The notes beneath the pieces are model-generated. The model was not told the origin of the DNA. It was given only the letters and a program-made list of their open reading frames with translations, and made no database searches. This document shows positions 36,975 through 45,795 of a DNA stretch of 61,335 nt, in pieces. Source of the DNA: Acetatifactor sp. (GTDB taxonomy: Bacteria; Bacillota; Clostridia; Lachnospirales; Lachnospiraceae). The first letter of the stretch is position 1. Each line of letters begins with the position of its first letter. Made by a program: the position numbers and the translations under genes. The DNA is taken from assembly GCA_022511425.1 (NCBI GenBank), contig JAFLRO010000006.1, positions 1 to 61,335 of the forward strand, read 5' to 3'.

Positions 36975-38276
36975 TCAGACAGTAATAAATTCCCTTCTTC
37001 CCATAGCCACAAGCGCAAGGAGCGACCACAAGCTTGCCACCGCGATTGTATACTTATAGTCAGCAATGCCGGCTCCCTGCATGGTATAAAAGCATACCAG
37101 AACCCCCGACCAAATCACGACCACTGCCCAAAATTTAAACTTACTCAGAGAAATTAGCCTTTCTCCTGCCATACAGCTAGACAGAATCAGCAGCACAGTG
37201 GCTCCCATAGCTGTAAAAAACCACCAGCAACTGTACGAAACATAATATTTCGTCAGCCTCGGATGATTCATGCACATAATCTCATAATTTCTGCCGGAAA
37301 TGAACGCATACGATCTGCCGGACAATTGCAGCTGCAACACCGAAGAAGGTGCCGCATAGGCGAGCAAATCGCCCGCAATCTGATTTACTATCTGCCTTTT
37401 ATTCATCTGCCAGCCTATCTTAGCTATCTCTCGATAATACTCCTGGGCTTGATCTTCCCCCACTGCCTGTTCTAAAACAGGCTTAAAAATCCTCTCCATA
37501 TTGTCCGGACTGCGACTGGTATCCCAGACTACATTCTCCACAATAGCACGCAGTTCCTCAGACCACCGCGGATGATCTTCCAACAGCCTTGGCCATGCTG
37601 TTCTGCTCGCCATGGAAAACCAGAACGTATTCTGACCCCCTTCCTTCCCCTCCAGGGAAGCTAGGCTGCGAAGCCCGGCAATCATTCCCCCAAAGGCCGC
37701 TATGAGAAGAACGCAATAAACCAGCTGTCGAATCTGTTTACACAATTTCCGAAGGTGAAGCAACAGTGTCAATACCGGAGGAATGATACCCAGCCACACA
37801 TACTCTGGCAAAAGAAGCGCCAGACCAAGCCAACAAGCCGCTGCTCGTGCAAATCTTGCCACAGACACTCCGCCTTCACCGGCAAAGATTCCTCGACAGA
37901 ACATCAGCTCTAAAAGAATCAGGGAACTCACAAAAGAGTGCGGCAACAACGCCAAATGACATTGTAATGCCATGGGAAACGTCATAAATGCCAGCACATA
38001 CCATATTTTCCAGAATTTGCTCTGCCTGCCATAGGGTTTTATCAGTACATACCCGACTGCAAAGGCAGCTCCCAGCTGCAAAATATACAGAAATTGCGGA
38101 ATTCCCCCGAACATCTGTAAGAGCAGAGGATACAGCAGTCCTCCGGCCGGAGCAAAAGCCTGCACTTCCATGAAATTTGTACACAACCATGCCAGCCCTA
38201 ACAGGATCTGGATACTGAAACCTATAAAGAGAAAGCTCCTCAACAGGACACATAGCTGTACTGCCGCCTTCTTCAT
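36975..38276 (-). CDS. Polytopic membrane protein, unknown function
   Basis: A 433-residue protein with about ten helices and one large loop (about 215-330) rich in charged residues. No motif I can name securely; overall shape resembles GT-C-type or polymerase-type proteins of glycan loci. AGAGG precedes the ATG. It begins 3 bp after the wecE stop and is followed by two more membrane genes, so it belongs to this operon. Confidence 0.6.
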   Translation of the reverse strand: MKKAAVQLCVLLRSFLFIGFSIQILLGLAWLCTNFMEVQAFAPAGGLLYPLLLQMFGGIPQFLYILQLGAAFAVGYVLIKPYGRQSKFWKIWYVLAFMTFPMALQCHLALLPHSFVSSLILLELMFCRGIFAGEGGVSVARFARAAACWLGLALLLPEYVWLGIIPPVLTLLLHLRKLCKQIRQLVYCVLLIAAFGGMIAGLRSLASLEGKEGGQNTFWFSMASRTAWPRLLEDHPRWSEELRAIVENVVWDTSRSPDNMERIFKPVLEQAVGEDQAQEYYREIAKIGWQMNKRQIVNQIAGDLLAYAAPSSVLQLQLSGRSYAFISGRNYEIMCMNHPRLTKYYVSYSCWWFFTAMGATVLLILSSCMAGERLISLSKFKFWAVVVIWSGVLVCFYTMQGAGIADYKYTIAVASLWSLLALVAMGRREFITV

Positions 38277-38279
38277 AAT

Positions 38280-39419
38280 CTACCTCTTATAAAACTCTCC
38301 GATTTTTTCGCAGATATAGTCCACTGTCTCCTCTTCCAGACCGTAGTACATCGGCAGCCGTGCCAGACGTTCGCTCTCTCTGGTAGTATATCTGTCCTCA
38401 CCGTGGAAACGTCCAAATTTAATCCCCGCAGGAGCCGTGTGAAGCGGAATATAATGAAACACCGACATGATCCCGTTCTCTTTCAGCCATGCAATAAAGT
38501 CCGTTCTCTCCTGAATATCCTTTGCCTTAACATAAAACATGTGGGCATTGTGGACGCAGCCCTCCGGCACAACCGGCAGCTCCAGCTTTCCGGCTTCCTC
38601 CAAAGGTTTCAAATTACGGTAATAACGATTCCACAGATTAAGCCTTGCCTCATTGATCTTGTCAGCAATCTCAAACTGGGCATAGAGATAGGCAGCATTC
38701 ATATCACTGGGCAAGTAAGACGAGCCATAGTTCACCCAGGTATATTTGTCGATCTGACCTCTATAGAACTTGCTGCGGTTTGTTCCCTTTTCCCGTATGA
38801 TCTCCGCTTCCTCTATGTTTTTCTGATCCCTGATCAACAGTGCGCCGCCCTCACCCATGCTGTAGTTTTTCGTCTCGTGAAAGCTGAAACAGCCAAAGTG
38901 GCCAATCGTTCCCAGCGCCTTACCTTTGTACGAGGACATGATACCCTGGGCAGCATCCTCAATGACTGTCAGGCTGTGCCGCGTGGCAATATCCATGATA
39001 GTGTCCATCTCACAGGCAACACCGGCATAGTGGACAGGTACTATGGCCTTTGTTTTCTCTGTAACGGCTGCTTCAATCAACTTTTCATCCAGATTCATGG
39101 TGTCAGGACGAATGTCAACAAATACAGGAGTCGCGCCCCGAAGCACAAAGGCATCCGCAGTTGACACAAAAGTATATGCTGGCATAATGACCTCATCCCC
39201 CGGCTGAATGTCCGACAGCAGCGCTGCCAACTCCGTGGCATGGGTACAGGAAGTGGTCAGCAGACACTTTGCGGTGCCTGTCCTCTCTTCGATCCATTGA
39301 TTACATTTTTTTGTGTATGCGCCGTCTCCGCAGATCTTCTGATTTTTTACACACTCCTGTATATAGTCAAAAGCCTTTTCCGCATAGGGGGGTACATTGA
39401 AATTAATTTGTTTTATCAT
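38280..39419 (-). CDS. wecE: dTDP-4-amino-4,6-dideoxygalactose transaminase
   Basis: A 379-residue PLP enzyme of the DegT/DnrJ/EryC1 family. It would aminate dTDP-4-keto-6-deoxyglucose, the RmlB product, to dTDP-4-amino-4,6-dideoxygalactose (dTDP-Fuc4N). The sequence follows E. coli WecE/RffA closely: CGDGAYTKKCNQW, PGDEVIMPAYTFVSTA, VPVHYAGVACEMD, VIEDAAQGIMSSYKG, the PLP Lys in SFHETKNYS, IREKGTNRSKFYRG and FHGEDRYTT. Length is normal. The acetyltransferase WecD is not clearly present; the GNAT at 49669 looks more like PseH but could serve here. Confidence 0.93.
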   Translation of the reverse strand: MIKQINFNVPPYAEKAFDYIQECVKNQKICGDGAYTKKCNQWIEERTGTAKCLLTTSCTHATELAALLSDIQPGDEVIMPAYTFVSTADAFVLRGATPVFVDIRPDTMNLDEKLIEAAVTEKTKAIVPVHYAGVACEMDTIMDIATRHSLTVIEDAAQGIMSSYKGKALGTIGHFGCFSFHETKNYSMGEGGALLIRDQKNIEEAEIIREKGTNRSKFYRGQIDKYTWVNYGSSYLPSDMNAAYLYAQFEIADKINEARLNLWNRYYRNLKPLEEAGKLELPVVPEGCVHNAHMFYVKAKDIQERTDFIAWLKENGIMSVFHYIPLHTAPAGIKFGRFHGEDRYTTRESERLARLPMYYGLEEETVDYICEKIGEFYKR

Positions 39420-39458
39420 AATAATTCCGCCTTTCTTTTGCTCATCACACTTAATTTC

Positions 39459-40418
39459 TCAGTCTTTTTTTCGCCAGGTACCCACTACATCGCCTTGAAC
39501 GTTTTCCGTCACCTGACTGATAATGTATTTGGGCCTGCCCTTCACTTCCTCATAGATACGGGCAATATAATGTCCGATGATTCCAAGGCTCAGCATCAGG
39601 AATCCGCCGATGATCAGGATCAGTAAAATTACTGTAGTAAAGCCTTCCACAGCCATTCCCATCATAAACTTGACCAGTGTCTGTACAGCCAGCACCGCAC
39701 TGAACAAGATTGACACACTCCCCATAACAGTCACCAGCTGCAGGGGCAGAGTGCTGAAAGAGGTGGCATTGGTGATAGCATATTTCATTAAACTCCAGAA
39801 AGACCATTTACTCTTTCCATACTGTCGTTCCTGAACCTCATAACTCACCTTTTCCGTACGGAATCCGACCCAAAAGCTCAGCGCCCGGAAAAACGTATTC
39901 CGCTCCGGAAGCCCAAGCAGCACATCCACCACTTTCCGGTCCAAAAGCTTGAAGTCCGAGGAATAATTCATATCCAATCTGATCAGCCTGCTCATAATCC
40001 GGTAAAAGAGTCCCGCCGAGAGTTTATACCCTAAACTCTCCTTTCCCCGGCGGCTCTTGATACCCTCCACCACCTCAGCACCATCTTGCCACAGCTTCCA
40101 CATCTGCGGAATCACCTGTGGAGGATGCTGAAGATCACAGTCCATCACAATCACGGCATCTCCTGTGGCGAGTTCCAATCCCGCAAATATACCGGCTTCC
40201 TTTCCGAAATTCCTGCTGAACTGTGCGCCTTTGATTTTGGGATTCGCCGCAGCAGCTTTCAAAATCTCCGGAAAGGTGTCATCCCTTGAACCGTCGCTGA
40301 TAAAGACCAGTTCATAGTCAATGGCATTCTCATCCAGCAGTTCGGACAACACCTGTGCTGTATTCGCAATATTCTGTTCTTCGTTGTAGGCGGGCAACAC
40401 AATCGATAACAGTGCCAT
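39459..40418 (-). CDS. GtrB-like polyprenyl-phosphate glycosyltransferase
   Basis: A 319-residue GT2 enzyme with two C-terminal helices (about 230-290), as in GtrB/DPM1-like transferases that load a sugar onto undecaprenyl phosphate. It has LSIVLPAYNEEQNI, FISDGSRDDT, the metal motif VIVMDCDLQHPP and QYGKSKWSFWSLMKYA. Its neighbour downstream, the GtrII-like protein, would use the lipid-linked sugar on the outer side. Ribosome site GCGAGGAAAAAATG fits. The pair is a common cassette for adding glucose side groups. Confidence 0.87.
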   Translation of the reverse strand: MALLSIVLPAYNEEQNIANTAQVLSELLDENAIDYELVFISDGSRDDTFPEILKAAAANPKIKGAQFSRNFGKEAGIFAGLELATGDAVIVMDCDLQHPPQVIPQMWKLWQDGAEVVEGIKSRRGKESLGYKLSAGLFYRIMSRLIRLDMNYSSDFKLLDRKVVDVLLGLPERNTFFRALSFWVGFRTEKVSYEVQERQYGKSKWSFWSLMKYAITNATSFSTLPLQLVTVMGSVSILFSAVLAVQTLVKFMMGMAVEGFTTVILLILIIGGFLMLSLGIIGHYIARIYEEVKGRPKYIISQVTENVQGDVVGTWRKKD

Positions 40419-40451
40419 TTTTTCCTCGCTTTCTCCTGTACGATCGATTCT

Positions 40452-42005
40452 CTAACGATTCACATTTTCCGTCTTAATATACATAATCCCATCAATGATC
40501 CGTATAGAATCCTCCCCCGGGAAACTGTCCATGGAAATATACTCCTCCGAATAATAAACCTCCGACATAGCCTCGGGCGGCAGAATATTCAGAGTTGCTC
40601 CCAGATAATTCTTAATAAATTCCTGATAGTTTTCTCCCGTATACACCAGGCTGTCACCGCTTAAGCCAATCATATTGCCGGTAACAGACAAAGTAAGATC
40701 CGTGGCAGGATACTGTTCTGTTCCGATCATGCCGACCATTGCAATGGGAATTCCCGGATAATACCCTTCCGTCTGCTCAATCCGATCCAGCAGGCGCACA
40801 CAATAAGCATAGGTCTTCTCATACTTCTTCTGCAGGTTGGAGTAACCGATATTATCAGTCACTCCATAGAAGAATATCAGGGCAAACGCCGCAAGGAATG
40901 CACCCCACTCCAGAACGGCTGCTTTTTTTGCCAGACAGGCATTCTTACTCACAAAGGTAATCAGCCCTATCAGGTACAGCACCCATTGATACCGCATCAA
41001 CAAATGGTATGTCACATCAGGTGATATCAGAAGAATTACATTAGTTACAAGGGGCACTGCCGTAAACATCACCACTATTATAACGAAAAACCATAGATTC
41101 TTCCACCATTTTCTATTTTGCACCAGCACCGTAGCCGTAGCTACAGCCATAAGTGCCAGCAATATCAGTGCCCCAAAGGAGATCCAGTTGTTGTACAACA
41201 CATTTCCTTTTAATGTAAAGGCGGCAAAATCCTGATAAATTGCTCTTAAACTGTGCAACAGCCCGCCAGCTCCCACTCCGTTTCCCGACGCCATGCCGTC
41301 AATGCCCTGGTAGGAAGCTAACTCCTTTCCCTGAACCCGCAGCAGTACCTGCAAAATTCCATAATAGAGCGCCACTCCCAATATACCCATTCCAAGATAG
41401 CGTAGCGTTCCTGTGATTTTTTCTGCTGCGCTCTTTTTTTCCGCAAACAGCATCAACACCGCAAACAGGGACAAAATCATGGCAAATGCCAGATAGGCTT
41501 GATAGATGCCAAGGCTAAAAGCCAGACAAAAGGCTCCGCCCACAAGTCCCCATTTATACTTTTTTGTGACCAATACTGCCAGTACTGCCAGAAGCAGAGC
41601 CAACATATAACCATCCAAAGTAAAGACATAGGCAAAAGAAGATGCCAAAGCTGGAAAGGCTACCAACAGGCCGCTATTCAACACAATAGCCCACCCGCGG
41701 TCCACCTCCAGCAGTTCTGTCACCGCTGCTGCCGCCATCCCCAAGAACAAAAGCCCCAGCAGCCCGATGACCCAGGGTACTGTATAGTAAGATGAAAAGC
41801 CACAGGCAACCGACAAAAACCACCTACCCGAGGTGATCATGTTCTGGTCAAAGTACATACTTGCCAAGCCGTCATGGTTGGGAATATCCGATAACAGCGC
41901 GGGCATGTGGATCAATAATCCGATGCCAATAGCTGAAAAAAAGGCCAGCCACCACTGCCGCTTGATCTTTTCTGATAAAGTTTGGAATACTTGTGTTGGT
42001 GTCAA
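40452..42005 (-). CDS. GtrII-like membrane glucosyltransferase
   Basis: A 517-residue protein with about eleven helices and an outer C-terminal part (about 430-517). The first outer loop has DIPNHDGLASM and TSGRWF, features of the GtrII (PF14264-type) GT-C family that moves glucose from a polyprenyl carrier to a surface glycan. The GtrB-like gene next to it would make the donor. The start codon is TTG with AGAGGATA upstream; no better ATG is seen. The family call rests on motifs I recognise; the acceptor is unknown. Confidence 0.75.
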   Translation of the reverse strand: MTPTQVFQTLSEKIKRQWWLAFFSAIGIGLLIHMPALLSDIPNHDGLASMYFDQNMITSGRWFLSVACGFSSYYTVPWVIGLLGLLFLGMAAAAVTELLEVDRGWAIVLNSGLLVAFPALASSFAYVFTLDGYMLALLLAVLAVLVTKKYKWGLVGGAFCLAFSLGIYQAYLAFAMILSLFAVLMLFAEKKSAAEKITGTLRYLGMGILGVALYYGILQVLLRVQGKELASYQGIDGMASGNGVGAGGLLHSLRAIYQDFAAFTLKGNVLYNNWISFGALILLALMAVATATVLVQNRKWWKNLWFFVIIVVMFTAVPLVTNVILLISPDVTYHLLMRYQWVLYLIGLITFVSKNACLAKKAAVLEWGAFLAAFALIFFYGVTDNIGYSNLQKKYEKTYAYCVRLLDRIEQTEGYYPGIPIAMVGMIGTEQYPATDLTLSVTGNMIGLSGDSLVYTGENYQEFIKNYLGATLNILPPEAMSEVYYSEEYISMDSFPGEDSIRIIDGIMYIKTENVNR

Positions 42006-42055
42006 TCTATATCCTCTTTTCTGCTGTCCTTTGGCAGCGCTCTGTTCTTCTGAAT

Positions 42056-42913
42056 CTACGGATTTTTCTGCAAATACTCACATATGATGTCGGCCAGCAG
42101 CTGCCGTCCTGCCTCGTTAGGATGTAAGCCATCAAATGTATAAATCTTCCAATCATCCCACTTTTCATGAGGATACACATCGTGATATAGATCCAGAAAT
42201 TCTACTCCCATTTCCTCCGCAATCCCCGCCTCAGCCCGAACATAATCTTCTTGAATCCCATATTCAGTTACATATTCCTCACAGGTCAGTTCTTCTATTA
42301 TATTCCAATTGTATGTGGTGGACACCAGCAGGATCCTCATGTCCGGATTCACCTTGCGCAGGTACAGGAGCGATTTTCGCAGCGCTCCTGTGAAAGAATA
42401 CTCATCCAAAGGATCCTCCTCATTATATATGGGCATGCCACTGTAATAATCATTCAGCCCGTACATGATCACTATCAGTTCCACCTCAGAGAATTCCAGC
42501 GTCTCCAGCATATCTATGGTGCTCTCAAAATATACTGATGCAGAATCGCGTGTACGAAGTGTTTGTTGAACCCCAAAATCATCGGCTGCCATGGCTTTGG
42601 TCAATCCCACCAAAGACAGGGAATCCCCGGTATTTGTCAACCGATACTCCCTGTCAATCCGGCCGACACAGGTTCCGCCAAAAGCACTGTTGAACACAGA
42701 TTTGCCAAGAACCTTTTCCAACTGCGCAGGAATTGCGGTGTCATCCCGTGTGTTTCCCATTATGCTGTCACCCAGGATAACCACCTGAACCTGCTGTCTT
42801 TCCACATGACCCGGCCGGATGCGAAAGGTAGCTGCCGCTAAAATACCCAGCAAAACTGTAGCAATTAGGCCATATATAATTGTCCTTTTCCACAGCCTGG
42901 CATCCATAAGCAT
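42056..42913 (-). CDS. Membrane-anchored SGNH hydrolase / O-acyl esterase-like
   Basis: A 285-residue protein with an N-terminal helix (about 10-30) and an outer SGNH domain. All blocks are visible: the catalytic Ser in VVILGDSIMGN, Gly in FGGTCVG, Asn in MYGLNDYYSG, and the Asp-x-x-His of TFDGLHPNE. This is a fuller set than in the SGNH protein at 33938. It probably adds or removes acetyl groups on the glycan. The ATG at 42913 has AAGGA upstream and follows the pseG stop by 14 bp; the ATG at 42952 lies inside pseG and has no good site. Confidence 0.85.
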   Translation of the reverse strand: MLMDARLWKRTIIYGLIATVLLGILAAATFRIRPGHVERQQVQVVILGDSIMGNTRDDTAIPAQLEKVLGKSVFNSAFGGTCVGRIDREYRLTNTGDSLSLVGLTKAMAADDFGVQQTLRTRDSASVYFESTIDMLETLEFSEVELIVIMYGLNDYYSGMPIYNEEDPLDEYSFTGALRKSLLYLRKVNPDMRILLVSTTYNWNIIEELTCEEYVTEYGIQEDYVRAEAGIAEEMGVEFLDLYHDVYPHEKWDDWKIYTFDGLHPNEAGRQLLADIICEYLQKNP

Positions 42914-42927
42914 AGCGTCCTTTCCTA

Positions 42928-43962
42928 TTATTCTACCTCTATCAGCTGGCATAGCCGCTCAGCAATCCGCGTGGCTCCCCGGCCATCCACTAAAGCCTTC
43001 TGACGTTTGCTGTAAATCTTTCTCATCTCTACATCCCTGCAGAGCAGCTGGATATGGTCTGTCACATCCCGCACCATCTGGTGCCCCTGTCGCAGATAAT
43101 CTCCGCCAAAACAAACAATATCCCTATTCCGAAATCCTTCTACGATTTTCTCCTGATTATCCACATAGGAAAAACAAATGATCGGCACACCAACTGAGCT
43201 CAGCTCGTACATCGTAGATCCCCCCGCAGTCACCGCAATGTCGCAGATTCTCATCAGTTCTGACATATCTGTCACATTACTGAACACCTGCACTCTGGGA
43301 TGCCTTTTTCCTATCTCCAAAAGAGCAGGCAGATACTCGTTGTAGGCACCACTCACCACGCAGTATTCCAGGTTTTGGGTCTCCTCATTTGCCAAGGCCT
43401 CTTCCAATATCTTACCCGCCAGATTATATTTGTCACTGCCCCCGGTGGTAAGGAGCACTCTCCTCACCTGCTCCCTGACCTGATAGGGAACTTCCTGAAA
43501 TTCCCGGCGTAGTGGGGCGTACTCCGTTCCCAACAAATATGATGTTCCCTCATCACCAGAGCACTCATACAGAGAAACGTCAGCAGAAATATTATAATTG
43601 ATCAGCAAATCCACCGGCAACCCGGAAATCCCCCTGTCATCCATATAACAGACCGGCATATGATCCCTGACCCGACGCAAGTATGTGTCCGTGATATAAT
43701 AGCTGTCCGCCAGAAAAACACTGTCTCGGCTCTTCGCCAAAAGCGGCAGCAGTTCCTTAAGCTCCTCCTCAGGATGTTGATAGGAACTGTTCAAAATCCG
43801 ATACTCCTGTTCCTGCCTCTCCAGAAGAGGCACGGCAGAGCTGTCCGCCAACAGAAAACAGACCTGTTCTCCCATCCCGCGGAGGGCATCTGCGATGGAG
43901 AGACACCGCATCACATGGCCAATTCCTATTTCCTTTCCTCCGTCTGCTCTGATCCAGATCAT
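42928..43962 (-). CDS. pseG: UDP-sugar hydrolase of pseudaminic acid synthesis (PseG)
   Basis: A 344-residue GT-B-fold enzyme that would remove UDP from UDP-2,4-diacetamido-2,4,6-trideoxy-altrose. Signature parts are IWIRADGGKEIGIGHVMRCL at the start with the catalytic His, VCYMDDRG, LLTTGGSDKYN and VTAGGSTMYELSSVGVP. This pattern is typical of PseG. GGAGGGAG precedes the ATG. It follows pseF by 53 bp. Together with pseC and pseF it points to a pseudaminic-acid-like nonulosonic acid. Confidence 0.9.
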   Translation of the reverse strand: MIWIRADGGKEIGIGHVMRCLSIADALRGMGEQVCFLLADSSAVPLLERQEQEYRILNSSYQHPEEELKELLPLLAKSRDSVFLADSYYITDTYLRRVRDHMPVCYMDDRGISGLPVDLLINYNISADVSLYECSGDEGTSYLLGTEYAPLRREFQEVPYQVREQVRRVLLTTGGSDKYNLAGKILEEALANEETQNLEYCVVSGAYNEYLPALLEIGKRHPRVQVFSNVTDMSELMRICDIAVTAGGSTMYELSSVGVPIICFSYVDNQEKIVEGFRNRDIVCFGGDYLRQGHQMVRDVTDHIQLLCRDVEMRKIYSKRQKALVDGRGATRIAERLCQLIEVE

Positions 43963-44015
43963 TTCTCCCTCCCATCTGCCGCCCTTTTGAAAATCTACAG
44001 CGCTTTTTTATTCCT

Positions 44016-44720
44016 TCAACCACCCTTGTAGCCTTTTTCTTTCAGCATCTGATACTTCAACTCCGCCAGCTTCCAGTCTTCCTCTGTGTCGATGTCCTGA
44101 ATTTCCAATTCCGACAAAATAAGCGGAACCGTTTTCTCCATCACCAGCACCTGCTGCTCTCGGAAACTCTCTACGTTCACACAGTAGAACTGCCCCACGT
44201 CGTGATAAAAGGACTCCAGATCCTGGGATCTGGTGTTCCGGTGCTCCGGCCACTTAAATCTCAAAAAGCCATCCTCCAGCACTACGCCCCGCTGAGGCGG
44301 AAAGCTGAATCGAACCACCGGCAGCACACTGTCCGCCTGTTTTTCCTCCAGAAGCTCCATGGCTGTCCGCAGCCGCTCTGCCGTGATAAAAGGCGCTGTG
44401 GGATAAATACAGCACATCCTGTCAAAACATTGACCGCGGCTCTCATATTCCTCCAACACCTCTGCCAGAACCTGAGATGTGACAGCAAAATCATTTGAGG
44501 TCTTCTCGCTGCGAAAAAATGGCACTGCTGCGCCATACTTCTCCGCAATTTCAGCAATCTCCCTGTCATCAGTGGACACCATCACCGTATCAAACACTCC
44601 CGATTTCAGAGCCGCCTCTATGGAATAGGCCATAATGGGTTTCCCGCAAAAGTCCTTGATATTTTTACGGGGAATCCGTTTACTCCCTCCCCTGGCTGTA
44701 ATCACTGCTAATTGATTCAT
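44016..44720 (-). CDS. pseF: Pseudaminic acid cytidylyltransferase (PseF/NeuA family)
   Basis: A 234-residue enzyme activating a nonulosonic acid with CTP to the CMP-sugar. It has the nucleotide loop ITARGGSKRIPRKNIK, GKPIMAYSIEAA, VMVSTDDREIAEIA, IYPTAPFITAERL and the metal-binding DIDTEEDW near the end. The length and ending match PseF better than full-length NeuA. It overlaps the upstream glycosyltransferase gene by 4 bases (ATGA), so they are coupled. Its product is the donor for the sialyltransferase-like enzyme at 47578. Confidence 0.9.
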   Translation of the reverse strand: MNQLAVITARGGSKRIPRKNIKDFCGKPIMAYSIEAALKSGVFDTVMVSTDDREIAEIAEKYGAAVPFFRSEKTSNDFAVTSQVLAEVLEEYESRGQCFDRMCCIYPTAPFITAERLRTAMELLEEKQADSVLPVVRFSFPPQRGVVLEDGFLRFKWPEHRNTRSQDLESFYHDVGQFYCVNVESFREQQVLVMEKTVPLILSELEIQDIDTEEDWKLAELKYQMLKEKGYKGG

Positions 44721-45751
44721 GAATTACGCTTCCATCCTTTCTTCACACGGCGCACCAGAAGCTTCAGCCTGTAATACCAGTAAAATTTGACTGCCGACTG
44801 TCCCTGCATAGCAATCAGAAACTGCTGCTCCGAATTGGTCAGCTGCTTATAATACTCATTCTTTTCAAACTCCGGAAAAAAACTCTCGACATTCTCCCGC
44901 AGTTCTTTCACAAAGGAAAGCTTAGGGCGCTTCATTCCCAGAAAATAGGAAAAGAGTGTATTTACGTAAGCTAACTCTGTGAAACGGTACTCAATTTCTG
45001 CGCGATACTTCTCCAGGAATCCGCGCATCTCACATTCTCTGTAAAAAATTTCCTCCGCCCGAAGTCTGTCCCGGCACCGCTCCTCTGTGATACGATGCAC
45101 CGTGGAGGTCTCGTGCTGATAATAAAAATACAGAGGCTCCTCCACTCTCTCAAAATGGCTGAAATACAACGACCACAAAGATCCTGCACAGTTGTCCTCG
45201 TAAAAAATCATCTCCGGAAATGAGAGCTCGTTGTCGCGGATGACATCACCCCGGTAAATCTTTATCACCATACTCCCCGGGCGCAGGATCAGCTTCCTAT
45301 GCTTCTCCTCATCCAACTGCCCCGTCTGATCCGGAGTATTATTTTGCACAACTTTGCCCACCTCAAAAGTGTGGGAGTTTACCATGCTGTAATCACAGCC
45401 AACCAGGTCTGCTCCTGTCTCGCTTGCCTTCTTAAGAAGCTTTTCATAAAAGTCCGGCGTCACCCAGTCGTCACTGTCAATAAATCCAATCCACTCTCCC
45501 GATGCCGCTTTTATCCCCTCATTCTTTGCGCCGCCCTGGCGTTTGTTTACAGAATAAGTGAGAACTTTTACTTTTCCCGGGTACTTACTTTCGTACTCCC
45601 GCAAAATCTCCAGGGAGTTGTCCGTAGAGGCATCATTGACCGCAATAATCTCATAGTCATCTATGGTCTGGTTCACCAGAGAGTCCAGACAGAAATTAAG
45701 TTTTCCCTCTGCGGCCATGTTATAGACCGGCACAATGACACTCAGGCGCAT
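44717..45751 (-). CDS. GT2 glycosyltransferase
   Basis: A 344-residue family 2 enzyme of the CpsJ/EpsJ type: LSVIVPVYNMAAEGKL, IIAVNDASTDNSLEIL, the metal motif GFIDSDDWVTPDFY, and the FYEDNCAGSLW catalytic region, then a helical end with FYWYYRLKLLVRR. GGAG lies before the ATG. It overlaps pseF by 4 bases. It probably adds one sugar of the nonulosonic-acid-bearing glycan; donor and acceptor are unknown. Confidence 0.85.
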   Translation of the reverse strand: MRLSVIVPVYNMAAEGKLNFCLDSLVNQTIDDYEIIAVNDASTDNSLEILREYESKYPGKVKVLTYSVNKRQGGAKNEGIKAASGEWIGFIDSDDWVTPDFYEKLLKKASETGADLVGCDYSMVNSHTFEVGKVVQNNTPDQTGQLDEEKHRKLILRPGSMVIKIYRGDVIRDNELSFPEMIFYEDNCAGSLWSLYFSHFERVEEPLYFYYQHETSTVHRITEERCRDRLRAEEIFYRECEMRGFLEKYRAEIEYRFTELAYVNTLFSYFLGMKRPKLSFVKELRENVESFFPEFEKNEYYKQLTNSEQQFLIAMQGQSAVKFYWYYRLKLLVRRVKKGWKRNS

Positions 45752-45795
45752 CCTTCTCTCCTTTTAGAACCTGTCCATCCTTCGGAGCAGGCAAA

